Origin: Chromera velia
Lineage: Eukaryota > Sar > Chromeraceae
Direction of reading: 5' to 3'
Length of the DNA stretch: 42,062 bases
NCBI GenBank assembly: GCA_018398765.1
Contig: JAHBMJ010000702.1
Span: forward strand, 1 to 42,062
In this document: positions 1 through 13,087 of the stretch, piece after piece
Layout of the letters: each line of letters starts with the position of its first letter
How positions within the stretch are numbered: position 1 is the stretch's first letter
Translations under genes and position numbers: made by a program
The notes under the pieces: generated by a model
What the model was told of the DNA's origin: nothing
Seen by the model: the letters and a program-made list of their open reading frames with translations, nothing else
Database searches by the model: none

Positions 1-155
1 CTCCTCTGCCATTGAAACTGAGCAGATTGATCAGAAAAACCCTTGCTTCGCCCTATAAGATTGATCGACCGTTTTTGTGAAACGGCCTGAGATCTTCAAT
101 CGTGTGTCTCCCCTTCAACCAAGTCCACATCTTCTGATCCGATCAAGCGAGTGTG

Positions 156-592
156 ATGTCACGCCTGGCCGCATCCCTTCTTCTGGGCCTCTTCTTGCTC
201 ACAGAAGCGAACCCACCAACAAATGATTTGACGTTTGGGAGAGAGGCAAGCTCTGACTGTCCTTTGCCGTGTGGCCCTACAGCGTGCTGCAATGTTGAAC
301 CTGACCAGTGCAATTGGCATCCGGTCGGGGGCTTCTCGTGCAGCGCCTCTGAGAGCTTTCTTCCCGGTGGAGGCGGCGGGGCTGTCTCTGCCTCTGCTGG
401 TGAGACGCTGGAAGAAAATGGAGAGGTCGACAAGTTCATGGGATGGGGGTGGAGAAGAAGGCGCTGGGGTAGACGGGGACGGTGGGGGACAGGAAGAGGA
501 GGAGGGCGTTGGGGTGGTGGTGGGGGTGGGAGGTGGGGTGGAGGTGGTGGCCGTGGTGGGGGAGGTAGAGGTGGCGGTGGCGGGGGAAGTGG

Positions 593-637
<45 letters not shown>

Positions 638-1264
638 GGAGGTGGTGGCCGTGGTGGGGGAGGTAGAGGTGGCGGTGGCGGTGGAAGTGGCGGGGGTAGA
701 GGCGGTGGGGGTAGTGGAAGTGGTCAAGGAGGTGCTGGTGTAGGCGGAAACGGTGTAGGCGGATCCGGAGGAGACGTCGTGTTCCCTCCCGGGACGACAA
801 TTATTGTTGGTGAAGGGGGGTCCCTTGTGATCGTGGGGGGTCAGGGTGGAGACGGTGTGGGGGGAGCCGGAACAGGTGGGAGCGGTGCGGGGGCCCCGGG
901 GGACAACAAACAAAACTCGGGTGCAGATACAGTTCAGGCGATGGGGGATGCAGAAGTATCAGATGCCCTTCTTGAAATGGGTGCTGTGGAAGAGAACACG
1001 GATGTTCTGGATGAGGCCTTGGGCGAAGGCGGGGCCACTGGGGGAGAAGGAAGAGGAAACATTTCTGGGCCTTTGGAAGGCCAGACCGCGCGGCCTTCCT
1101 CTAGGGATAGAACAGCAATGAGACAAGCTGAACAGAGTGAGAGGGTGTTCTGGCTTCCCGGGGGCAGAGCTAGACTCAGGGGGGCGAAATCAGGAGACGA
1201 CAGCTCAATGGATGTTCGCCTGGTGGTTGAAGGAGACAGCGGAGACGGGACTGTGTCTGTCTGA
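156..1264 (+). CDS. Secreted glycine-rich protein, frame interrupted at a poly-G run
   Basis: ATG at 156 opens a frame with a clear signal peptide (MSRLAASLLLGLFLLTEA). A short cysteine-containing segment follows (CPLPCGPTACC, then further Cys near residues 49 and 58), and then a long Gly/Arg/Trp-rich low-complexity region. Inside the glycine region lie 43 consecutive G bases (594-636). Upstream of the run the Gly frame is the 156 frame; downstream the glycine codons continue one frame over and run as Gly-rich, then acidic/Ser-containing sequence to a TGA at 1262-1264. One more G would join both halves into one exon of 369 residues. Read literally, the first frame stops at 743. Such proteins are usually extracellular matrix or wall components; that role is inferred, and I recognise no named family. 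Proline-rich frames on the other strand are mirror images of the glycine codons. Confidence 0.6.
539..696 (+). repeat. Duplicated 60-bp glycine-codon block flanking poly-G
   Basis: The block at 539-598 recurs almost unchanged at 637-696, with 43 G bases at 594-636 in the join. The offset is 98 bases, one short of a multiple of three. This agrees with one G missing from the run, by slippage or a base-calling or assembly error. Confidence 0.8.
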
Positions 1265-1899
1265 AGAAGAGTCTCAGGCAGGCTCAGGGTGGCAGTCAAT
1301 CTGAATCCAGAAAGCGGAATTTGGAGGCTACATCTGTAGAGGAGGGAAACGAAAAAGAGGACAGCGTCATGAAGAAATTCAAGCCGGCTGTCCAAGGTCT
1401 TTGAGAGTGGCTCGACTTGGTCTGATCAGCAGCTGACGTGCATGTGAAGAATCTCTTCGGATGTGTTTAAGCGCAAAGAAAGAGAAAAAGAAGAGGAACT
1501 GGATGCCTTTCTCATCTCTCTCGTCCTCGTCACTCGTCTCCTGTGATCTCTCTGTCGGTATGATCATTGCAGAGGAATGCATGCAGTCGCTCTCTTTCTT
1601 CCCTTTCCTCTCCAATTCTCGCTCTGCCTCTCCAGAAGCTACGTGATCAGACAGACAGAGAAGGAGAGAGAAAAAGGGAGAGAAAAGAATCCGACGGAGG
1701 CTTGGTGGGATAGCTAGAGAAAGCTGGGAGGGGGCCGCAGGGGAAATAAGGTACAAGCGCAAAACGTTGGATGGATCTTTTTCTCAGCGTCTACAAGACA
1801 GCCTCGAGAGAGAATACGTCTGTGCAGACTTCTCTCTCTCTCTCTCTCTCTCTCCCTTCCTCCCTCCCTTCCTCCCTCCCTCCCTTTGTCTTTTATTTT

Positions 1900-1934
<35 letters not shown>

Positions 1935-4314
1935 CACTCACTCACTCACTCACGCACGCACGCACGCACGCACGCATTTGTTTTCAGAATTCATCTTTAA
2001 TTTGGTTTCGAACGCAGTCCTGCATGGAAAAGACGAAATAGGGGCTGCATGAGGGTGAGGGTAGAAGCAAGTAGCTAGGCAGCAGTCATGCTTTTTAGAG
2101 GGCAACTGAGTAAAGAAAAGCGAAGAAGAGCAAAAGGGGGCAGTCAATCGGATTCGGATCTTCTGGGTTTCCAGAGTGGCGTGTCAAATAATTTGGTCGA
2201 GACACTTTCACAGAATGAATAATTGTGGTCGTGCAGAGATATTGGCAATTTCGTGATGTCAGTGTTTAAGGGGCGCACACCCCACGGGTGAGCAGCTTCC
2301 CGCATGCATCTTTATGTTGCATGTTTGTCTGTTTGATCGACAGTAATGAATCTCTTTCCACTGGCCGCGAACTGAGGAAAGAGTTTCAAAGTTTTTGAAT
2401 GAGCTGAAATGTTGTGACAGTCTAAAATATTCATTTAAATTTTTGAATGTTGGATTAGATTGGATTGGATTTATGTCTAGATTTATGTTCTGCCCTTCCA
2501 AGTTTGTCCCGAGGTCTACTAAGGAACATGAACCTTTAAATTGTATATCAATGACTATGACAGTGACTATGCTAGTAATTATGACGCGCCATCGTTATCC
2601 ATATATCCAGACCTAGCTGGATACTTCTAACGTTAGGGAGGAAAAAGCTGTTATTTTCTAGGACGCTACGCTACAGTGTCGTAACGACGTAATTAACACT
2701 TTAAATCAAAAGCTTCAATTTCTCCGGGAGTGGAGAACTTAACTTTGAAGCATGTTTCTTTAATGATCAGAGACTTACAGAGGCTTCAAAGCTGCTGGCT
2801 CTCAGATGAAGGTCTTCTACCACTTCACTTGATAGCAGTACGCTCTTCCACAAACAACTCGGTCCAAGTCTTTTTAACTTCACATTCCATTAATACCTCA
2901 TTTCTCTTTTTCTCTTTCATAGTTTCTTCCTGAGACTTCTTCTTTTGGGTAGGCTGGGGGATTGGCTAGCTAGGGATTGAGCGAGATTTGGTTGTCTTTG
3001 TGTGCTTTCTATTGATACACCCTGCATCCCCACTCACTTGCAAAGGTTTGTCCATATGCAGAGAAGGCATTAATTAGAATGCCCCCGTCACCTTTCCTTT
3101 GAAATTTATGACTATCTTTCTCTCTTTCTTCCTCTCTGCCTCCTCTCCCTCTGCTTCCTTCACCCTTTCTATCACTATCCTCCCTAGTATTCTCCTCGAT
3201 CCATCTTTTTGATAGTTATGTACTACCCCGATGCTAGTAGTTATGTCACTGACACAGCCTGGGAGCGTAGCGCTCTAAGTGGGGTTAGGCACCCTCTAAC
3301 CAACTAACTATGGTAAACATTTTACACACAAAAATAAAAATTAAAAAAAATAAAGAACATATGAACACATCTAGGAACCGCTAGGAACAAATGAAGATTA
3401 ATCATCATGATTAATCATGAGAAGCACAGAAACCGTAAATCGTTTGTTTTCTTATTGTATAGTACTAGATATATAGTAAATAAAATCATTACTTTAGATA
3501 AATTTGACTATATACATTTGAGCATTTTGATGAATTCAAATTGAATCGTATCAAATAATTTTAAATGCATGAGTAGTAAAACATGTTCAAAAACAGTTGT
3601 TAGAACATCGGGTAGAACTTTTGCTTTTCGGTTGATCTTTAAGGAAAATATGATAACGCACGACCACTTGATTACTCACTGATGACTTTGTCCTCATCAC
3701 GGGCTTCGATGACCTGCAACACGATCCGGCCACGTACAGGAAAAAATGCAACACAAGCGAAGAAGCCAAGCAAAAAAAGAGCTACTAGTGAATCTCCAGT
3801 CGCAAAGAAACCACCCGGTAGTTTCCCCCAACTTCCCCGCTTGCATGCATGGGGGTCTGAAAGCCAAACTGACAGAGATTAAGATTACAGCAGGGGACGA
3901 GGAATGCTCTTGTGCCTCAATTGGTCAACGGATAAATGGATTGACAGGAAGCCCTCTTCTCTGCGGTGATGATTCTGCTGTTTCCATGGAAACTCATGCA
4001 CTCGTCTCTTTCTTTTCGGTCTTTCTGCTTTCTCTCTTCTGTCTCTCAACCTCCTCACGCAGAGGTCTCCCGTCCGTAAAGGAAAACAGATCGATTCCCC
4101 ACGTATGGATAGGCTATTGATTTCAATTTATTTCACAGCAGGCTGATCGATCTGACTGCATCGATGTATCGAACAATCTCTCGACGTTCCAATTTATCTA
4201 TCCACATAGCCATCTGTCGATCTTCTTATCTGCCCTCCCTCTTTCCCGTTCTTTCCCTGTCGATTCCTTCCTTTCTTTCTTTCTTTCTTTCTATGGAACG
4301 ATCAACAGCCTCCT
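1265..4314. other. Intergenic region, no recognisable gene
   Basis: Downstream of the glycine-rich gene and beyond the 3' end of the minus-strand pyrophosphorylase gene. 1460-1740 is purine/pyrimidine-biased, 1830-1975 is microsatellite, and about 2600-3600 is AT-rich. Short open frames on both strands lack family signatures or plausible splice partners. Any untranslated regions of the flanking genes would lie here. Confidence 0.6.
1830..1975. repeat. Compound microsatellite (CT)n, CCTT/CCCTCC, (CA)n, (CACT)n, (GCAC)n
   Basis: Successive short tandem runs are directly visible: CT repeats, then CCTT and CTCCC blocks, CA repeats from about 1899, ACTC repeats and ACGC repeats ending near 1975. 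Confidence 0.95.
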
Positions 4315-7300
4315 TCAGGAACTCACTCGTTGATCGTGCTTCACAATGTGGAACCCCCTCAGAGCAACAGCCGGGTGCGCAGCGTCGACATCTCCCTCGA
4401 CCACCTCTTTCATCTCCCATCCTACATGCATGCGTACGTAGATGCAGCAGCATTGAAAGCACCACATGCATGTAGTTTTGCGTTGCATGGGGAAGAACGC
4501 AGAGCGATTACATTCATCCTTCCTTGTGTGGTTACTCCACAGTGGAATTGTACCATCACTCTGCTCTCTTGCAGCGTCGAATTTCCCCATCGTTTTCGCA
4601 TTCCTCATCATTTCTCCGAGTCTCGAGACGATGATGGAAGCCGGAAGCAGAGAAAACAGACGCAATGACAGGCCCTACAAATGAAACTGCATGGAACACG
4701 CCAAAAACCTGAAGAGAAGTCCGTTGGCAGACCGCCTGCCCAGCCAACTCCCGGAAGACTGACAAATAGACAGAACTTCTCGAGGACCCGGACGTACATG
4801 CAGCAGAAAGGGAAGACAAGCATCAGGATGAACGACTCGCCATGCATACATTCTCCACACAATAAAATCTGATCATCTCTGGTGTATCCACTGACCCCTA
4901 TTAACCACAGAGAGTCTTTTCACGACCAGTTTGTGTCCCTCGCTTGCCCTCAAGACCAGAGAACCGTCGAGTTCGAGAGGACCCTCCAGTCGCACGTCAC
5001 CCTCAAGTATCAGAAAGGATCTGCACAGATAGCAGAGGAAAAGAAAGAAAAGAAAAGAAAAGGAAAGGGAAGAGAAGGCAAAAGAAAAGTGAAGAATATG
5101 AAGGAAGGAATGTGAGATGCAAGGAAAAAAGAGAAGGAAAAAGTGGAGACGGTATTGCACATGCTAAGCCACGTCTCCTTGAAGAAAGAACACTCAACAG
5201 GTAAATAGACGCAGACAACCAGTCAGCTCTCAGAGAGTCATTGCGAAGCGACAGACTCACGCTTCCTTCCACCCCCCCCTCTCTCTGCTTGGATTTCTTT
5301 CATCCATTCTTTTCTGCCGCGTCGCTCTTGACCCTTCTCCCTCACCTGCTGGTGATCTGCAGAGCACCCTTTACCCTTTTGAGAAGGTCCTCGTAACTAG
5401 TCGCAAAACTAGGCATGAAGACTACCCGAGGACCCAGAGAGACAGTTACCCCCTTAAAAGTCAAATTTGTTGGCGCAAAAGGTCCCTCAGACTCCGCCAA
5501 TGCGCCCCCTCGCGTCACTCCCCCCGTCCCCCCATCCCCCACATGAGTCTGTCCCGCCCCCGCTGAAGCTGCAGGCAGGGGAACTGCGGTCGAGTCCAGC
5601 TCCTCCATCGACCCGATCGCCGCGGGAACGGCGAAACGACAGGGGTGGCCGCACGTCTCGGCTGCTATTCGAAGCATGCGGGCGGAGCCGTTGTAGATCG
5701 CCGCCTCCCCTGCATCCTTCATCCATCCACTCACGCACAAACGTTATAGCCACTTTATTCTGAATGTTGAACCGTACGGCAAATGTAGCCATGAAATAAT
5801 GTGACGCGCAAAACGATTGGGGACAAAGATTGGGCGGAGCGGTGTGGAATGAGTAGGGGAAGAGAGGGAGGGAATAACACTGATTGGTATGGAATCTTGC
5901 CACGGTGTGGTTTCTGTTTTGCGTGAAGCTCTGAAGCAGACGACTTGGCCAGCTGCGCGCATTCGGCGGAGAAAAAATGTTATGTAAATAAAAGGCGAAT
6001 CAAACAAACGACTCTTCTTTCGGGGATCTGAATTCCCATGGGCACGTTCAGTGCGATCGAGAGAAAATGAAGAAGAAAGCCCAAGGCAAGGCCTCCCCTC
6101 TATTTGTGTGCGTGGACTTGGCAGGAAAAGGCGTTGCAGGCAGGGGAGAATTCAGGGAAAGGGGGGAAGAGTCGAATGAGCCATTGACGCGACAGACAGA
6201 GAAGTACATGTAGCTGAAGCAGAGTCGTACCTGACAGAAGACATCCTGGATCACTCACTGACTCTTTGACTCACCCACTGACCGACCAGAAAAGGGACAG
6301 TCAGGAGGGAGACCGTCCTTCTGTTTCTTTGCTGCCTCTAGAGGGTCGTTCTTGACCACAGAGTAACAAAACCACCTGAAGGCATGCATGCAGCAAGCAT
6401 AGTGTGTTTTGCAAGGCCTCCGAGAGACAGTCGAAGTCTGAGAGCAATTGAAAAGAACTGACTTAAACGCGGGCTGGAGACAAGAGAGGGAATCCATTGT
6501 GGAGGACGATCCTCTGTTGTGTTTGTGTGTCCTTGCATATGTGTGAGCGCGCCTGCTTGTGATCGTGCACGTGAGTGGTCCCCGGAGCAAAAACCAAACA
6601 CAATGATGCAAGGCTTCGAAAGAAACCCCCTCGCCCCTCTGTCCCTCCCTCCCTCCCCGCACCTGTCCAGCTGTGTGACTCCGACTTTACAGCTCGCAGG
6701 GAAAAGTCGGGGGACTTCTTGCATCATGCACTCGAGACGGGTAGGTGCCTTGAAGGAGGACTTGCTGGCGTCCTGCAAGAGAAAAGAAGGGTATTAATAT
6801 ATAGTGTGAGAGGGTGTTCGTACCTCTGCCCAAGCAAAGAACCGGACTTTGGAAAGGGAAATCTATGCATCGAGTCAACTTCAGATTCATGAGGAATCCT
6901 CTGTGCAGACACATAGAAAAAAAGAGAGCAAAGCAGAAAGAACAATTGCATGTCCGTGCGGAACCAAAAAGGTGCATGTAGACTTTGTCACGAGTTCGTC
7001 AGTCAGGTCGAGGATTGAAGTCAAGGCATGACTCGCACCGGACGACTGTCGGGCACAGAAGGCAGAATTAATGGCACAAATCAAAGCTGGATGGATGCAA
7101 GAAACGAAAGAAAAAGCCCCGCCAGTTTCTCTGCTTATCTCAGACGCAAGCAGAGAAAGAATACGACGAAGAGAATATCCAGACGACCAGCCGCACAGAT
7201 CCGATCAAGCAAACAGACTGTGGAACGGAAACACACAGACAGACAAAGAAGCTGATTGACAGACTGACTGACAGTGTACTTTGGGTTGATGAACTCGGGG

Positions 7301-8815
7301 ATGGTACCGGAGCTCCGATTGAGAGCATCTGCAAGTGACAGGGGTGGGTGAAAAAGGCCTTGAAGAATACATCAGAGGAGACCGGAGGGAGAACTGTACG
7401 TTGGCAGCGGACAAGCAAACCACGAGAGAGAGAGGCAGGCAGAGCGACCCACGAAGAAACGCACAAAGAAAAAAGGGGAAAGGAAGAGGGCACTGGAATG
7501 GAAGGGAAAGGAAGGGAAGATGAGGGCCGGAAGGGAAGGATGAAAACCTCAATTCAATTTAGGCAGGCCGTGAGAAGGAAGCCTCTAGCTGCAACTACTT
7601 CCTTCAAGGAAAGGGAAATCGAAAATCGACAGGCAGACAGACAGACCCACCGCAGTAGGGCTTCAGGCTGAGAGCGAAGACGTTTGTGTTCCCCGGAAAA
7701 GGGGAGTATCCCGTCTCGTCGGGGATGTCACCCTTCATTCAGACAAGAAATTAAGGACAAGATGTCACCCTTCATTCAGACAAGAAAGTAAGGAGAAGAG
7801 AAGATTGGCGGGCAGGAGGTTGAGAGAGAGGCGAGGGGGTTACAGGTCAACGGAGCAGAAAAGAAAAGATAGGAAAACTGGCAATGATAGCCAGAGGAGA
7901 GTGGAAACAAAAACGGAGAAGAGAGGATAGCCATCATCCGATAGACTGATCCATGAACTCATCCACTTCATCACGCTCGGCCCTGGCTTTTCTCAACCGC
8001 GCCTATCTGAAAGGTCGAAATCCCCACCTGTTTGTCCAAGGTTGCAGAGAGCAGAGTCCCGAGAACGTTGTACTCCACGTTCACAGTCACACCGGAAGAG
8101 GCTGCATCCATGCACCATCCACCAATAAAGCACACACACTCACAAACTATTTCTCGTTCGTTGTTTCTCTGCAAGAAAAAACCGATTTTGCTCTCAGGTT
8201 CACGAAGAAATACACTCGCTCTTCTGGGTGCGCTTGCGTCTGCCTTTTTGATTTGTGCACTTGATCTATCAGAACAGGAACGCAGCAAAAATCTGACCGC
8301 TCCCCCATTCTTCCCTCATCGAAGCACAGAAACCGTCTCAGGCGGTCTACCCGTCTGCCCTCCTCCCGCCGGCCCGACCAACTGTCCGACTGACGAACTG
8401 ACTGTTTCCCTTTCGAAGTTTGCAGATGCCTCCGACAAACTCCCCGGGTTTTCTCGGGACTGCTGCTGTGTTCATCGCAAATCCATGCTTCGACGCGACA
8501 CCGAGCACAGAGGGGATCGCCCGGACAGCAAGAGCGTTCGTGTCCTGGAAAAACACGACCCACCTGCAAGTGAATAAAATAAAATCACATGCAAGTCTTG
8601 CTCATGCGCCCTACATCAAGTCAAGGAATGCGAAAATGCACGGATGCACTCCGAGAGGCTTCGGATCCTGAGGATACACACCACTTACTTCCAAGAGTAA
8701 GCAAACAGGGGGCAAAGAGGTGCGGGTGCAGAATACAAGGCAAAGAAAGGTGAACATTGAGCGTGGGGGCCGACCTGCGGCCCTGGCGGTGCCATTGTGC
8801 GGGAAGACCTGCAGG

Positions 8816-8854
<39 letters not shown>

Positions 8855-8946
8855 ACACAGTCAGTCTGTCTGTCTGTCTGTCTGTCTGTCGGTCGCTCTC
8901 TCTCTCTCCCTCCCCCCTCCCACGCACACAGACAGACAGAGAGAAC

Positions 8947-8988
<42 letters not shown>

Positions 8989-9660
8989 CAAAGATACGCA
9001 GAGAAATGAAGCCAGGACATCGGAGGACAGATACGTAGATTGATACACACACATAGACCCAAACGCACAGCGAGGATGGTGGAAGGAGGGGAAGCGAGGG
9101 AGAGATACCCGTGAAAAAGAGAGGTTTGGCCCCACCTGCTTTGAACAACAGGCTGTGGACGTCACCATGTCCGTGGGGCTTTGTGAGGATTGCCCACCGG
9201 TCTCCCGGCACTGTGGCGAACCTGCCGTTGTGGTCCGTGAGGGCAGCAACCTGGGGACACACACACACACACACAGAGCAGAGGCGAGAGGGAGAGAGTG
9301 TAGAAGGAACAAATTTGTTCGCGCGCATCCGCGCGCGATGGTGTTCGAGTTTGGGAAAAGTTAGCGCGTCCTCGGAGGGCAGCTCAACTAAGTTGGAGGC
9401 CCCAAGAAATTGGAAATTCGCATAAAGATTCTCTTTGTAGATGATGATCAAAATCCTGCTGCATGAGTGAACATTCAATGAGGCACTCACCTAACAGAGG
9501 GTGGGTTTGTGCAATTTGTACATTTTTAGACACACTGCCTGTTACATTGAAGTTATACACAATGTAAGATGCAGGGCAGGATGGGGGAGGCTGAAAGGAA
9601 AGGAAGACCCGGAAAAGTAAGGCGACAGGATGAAATCACTTACCGCTCAACAGACACACA

Positions 9661-9701
<41 letters not shown>

Positions 9702-12164
9702 CACTGACGTGGACAGTTCGCATAGCAGCGACATAACGGGAGTGCATGCATTTTTGTGTGAAGAAAGAGACAGAGAGAGAGACAGACAGGGGAATGGACA
9801 GACCTCTTCCTGCATGAGTACAGAAATTTGTCCTTCGGATAGCCCGAAGAATCCATGCTCCCTCAACGTCGCCACTACCTGCACGTCACAACCGAGCGAG
9901 TGATCACTCATTTGTTTCATTTCCTTCCTTACTTATGCGCGTTGGTTTCCTCAGTAAAGTAAAAAGAAAACCGGATCGTCTGATTCATGTGGGCGCAGGA
10001 ATGGAAAGGAAAGAAAAGGAAGCAAGAGACAAGAAAGAACAGGATTCCTGTGATAGTCGGAAAGACAGACTGTGAGTGACTATTTCATGTGTGGGGTGAC
10101 AGAAGGAGAAGATAAGCTCAGTAAGCTCGGTCTCTGACTCTCACACTCACACGCAACGTGGTCCTTGTCACACCCCAAAAGAGGAAACGATGAAACTTAG
10201 GCAAACAAAAAATAAAGCACACACAATCTCACACAGGTATCTGAACGTCTTTTGAATCCAAAGACTTCAACGGAATGAGCGATTACCGCATCAGACCACA
10301 ATTCACATTTGACAGTTGCTGCCTATGTCGTCTCCCTGCCGCTTTCTCTCATCACACACAACAAAGCATTGGAGCAGAAGGGACGCCCGCTACGGGTCTG
10401 TCTGCGTCTGCGTGCCAGTGCAGGTCCCCCCTATCTGTCTGCGTCTGCGTGCCAGTGCAGGTCCCCCCTTCGCACGCACGCACCTGCGCATGCGTCTGTC
10501 GGGAGGTCATCACCACTACAGGCAAGACAAGAGCAGGATCGTGTGCGCGTCGTCTGGCAAACCTCTGGAACTCTCCAATGGTCGTCAGGAACACCTCCAG
10601 AAATGAACGCCCTGGAGATGGACAGACGGACAGATAGACAAGAGAGATAAAAAAACAAACAGATAGAGATCCCCGGTTGTGTCTACAAAGGCAAAGGCGC
10701 ATACACACGAACCTCCCTCTAGAACAACCAAGAATGATTTCTGCTCTTCTCTCTTCGCCTTCCAGGCCGGGCACCGGCAGGATCACGGGAAGGGGGCGCG
10801 TTTCCTTCCAACGTTTTAGTCCTCCTCCCTTTCCCTGTTCTCGTGCGCAATTAGTCAGACACATACGCGCGCGCAGAGAGAAAATGAGGAGGGAGAGAGA
10901 GACGGACTGACAGACAGCAAGAGAGCCTGTCTGGAAATATCTTTTCTGTGGCGACACACATTAATAGATGCACTACGTGCTTTGTTTATCTTTCATGCCG
11001 CTCCGAACTGAGGGGCAGGAAGGGAGGACACAAATCACAGCGCAGAGAGACCCAAAGTCGGAAGGAAGGAAGGAAGGAAGGAAGGAAAAAGCAGGGAAGA
11101 AAGCAAGCAAGCTCCTTCCAGAAAGGGACAGAAAGACAAACGTACACGAGGACCCAAACACAATTCATCTCCACTTTGTTCCTTCCGCCTCTGATCTTTC
11201 CTCCATTTCTTGACTCGATGCACTTCTCTTCTCGCCTTTCTCCCCCTCCACTCCCGCCGTGTACTCGGAAAGCCAGTACATCAAAAGCGAAAGCCAGGCA
11301 AAAAGATTGAGACCGGAGAAGTAGGTGGGGTAGAGTTGGGGTGGCACTTCCACAGGCGAGCTGGTACAATAGGAAGAGTGAAGACGAATGAACAGACAGG
11401 TGCGTGCCCTCTGCGCTCACCTGTGGCCATCTCAGCCGGAAGCGTAACTTTCACCCCTTTGTATCCTGTCGGCACATTGGAAAGGACAAAGAAAAGATAA
11501 ATATGGTGTCGTTCACGTTTCCCCCAAAAATCAACACCATTTTTCAGCTTTCAATTTCCTGAACCAGATACCTGAGGCTGCCTAAACAGAAGCCAAATCA
11601 ATAACAGTGTCCAGGTGAACAGAGAACTTGCGTCTAACGGATTCTGATACAAGGACCGAATAAATTTGAAGAGGCATCGAAACAGATGCAAACTAGAGTC
11701 CATAGGGGAAACCAATGGAATAAAAGAGACGATACGAAAATTCGGTGCATGTCGCGTGACCTCCTCCTTCGGTTCAAGTTGGTCCGATGTACCCATTAAC
11801 TTTTGCATGGGGGCATTTCATGAACACAACGTCATCAACTGAGAAAGCGCAAACATTCTCAGACAGCGGCCAGAGAGAATGCAGACAGACAAAGCAGAAA
11901 TATCGACCCGCAAGTCGACCGACACACCCACCCACCGACCCAGTCTCTCTCCGAGTCCGCCTGCCACAATCACAAAGGCACAGGCTTCCAGTTGTTCCAC
12001 TGCATTTTTGACAAACAAATAAACAGACCACGGGGGGAAACAGCACTCAAGTCACATTTTGTATTGTGGACTCTCTCTCCCCCCCCNNNNNNNNNNNNNN
12101 NNNNNNNNNNNNNNNNNNNNNNNNNNNNNNNNNNNNNNNNNNNNNNNNNNNNNNNNNNNNNTCG

Positions 12165-12222
<58 letters not shown>

Positions 12223-13049
12223 GCGTCCCCCACGCGGTTGAATTCCATAGAGACGAAAAACAAAAAAAAATGCCCCCCCCCACCCCTCTCTCTGTTTGTG
12301 CGCGCGCGTGCATCACTTTGTATCCGTCCGCCCTTGCTTCTTTCTTGTTGCGCACAAGCAGATGTCTTCGCGTGCATGGATGCATTTTTGAATTTATGCG
12401 CACAGATTAATTGTGACTCACTCACTTACATCCCAAATTCTCAAAAGCGCAAAAAGCGTCAGAGCCAACGAACAGTCTCTCTCCGTCCGGAACTGCAGTC
12501 AGGCACAGAGAAGAAAAGATCGAGACAGGGATAGAAGGACGCGAAAAGAATAGAAAGAAGTCATTTCAGTCTTGCCCCCCCCCTCCCCCAGACTCCCTTT
12601 CTTCCCTTCGGGAACTGAGACTGATCGAATCTCTGTTGGGAACAGACCATGCGAGTCGGTCATGCATGGGGTACGAGAGAGGTTGAAGGCAGCATGTGAT
12701 GATCGTATGATCTCCTCGTCATCTCTGCCTCCTTTCCATGCTTCCGATCGCATCATACAAATAAAAGGACTCAACAGAGACGCCAGAGAGAACCATGACA
12801 GTGCCTTCAAGACCTGACCACAAACAAAAGAAAGACATACAACCGGGAGCTGAATACCGACATTTCAACTGCTCTCTCTGTACACTCTTCCTTCCTTCTT
12901 GGCCTTTCTTTTCTATGCCCACCCCGACCTTCTGGGACCATCCCCGTGAAGGGATTCACCCCTTTCCTGAGATCCTCCAGAAGTCCCCTGGCCTTCCTCA
13001 CGTACTCGGAGAGGCCCCCTGAGTAGTGTCGGTCTAACTGTTTCAACTG

Positions 13050-13087
<38 letters not shown>

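Noticed and set aside
143..913. Proline-rich open frames on the minus strand
   Set aside because: They mirror the GGN codons of the glycine-rich plus-strand gene, which has the signal peptide.
8032..8577. 181-residue plus-strand open frame
   Set aside because: Lies antisense over USP exons 10-11, whose minus-strand reading matches the family and splices in phase.
10352..10957. 201-residue minus-strand open frame as a separate gene
   Set aside because: Only 10611-10484 within it is coding, as USP exon 6; the rest is flanking intron.
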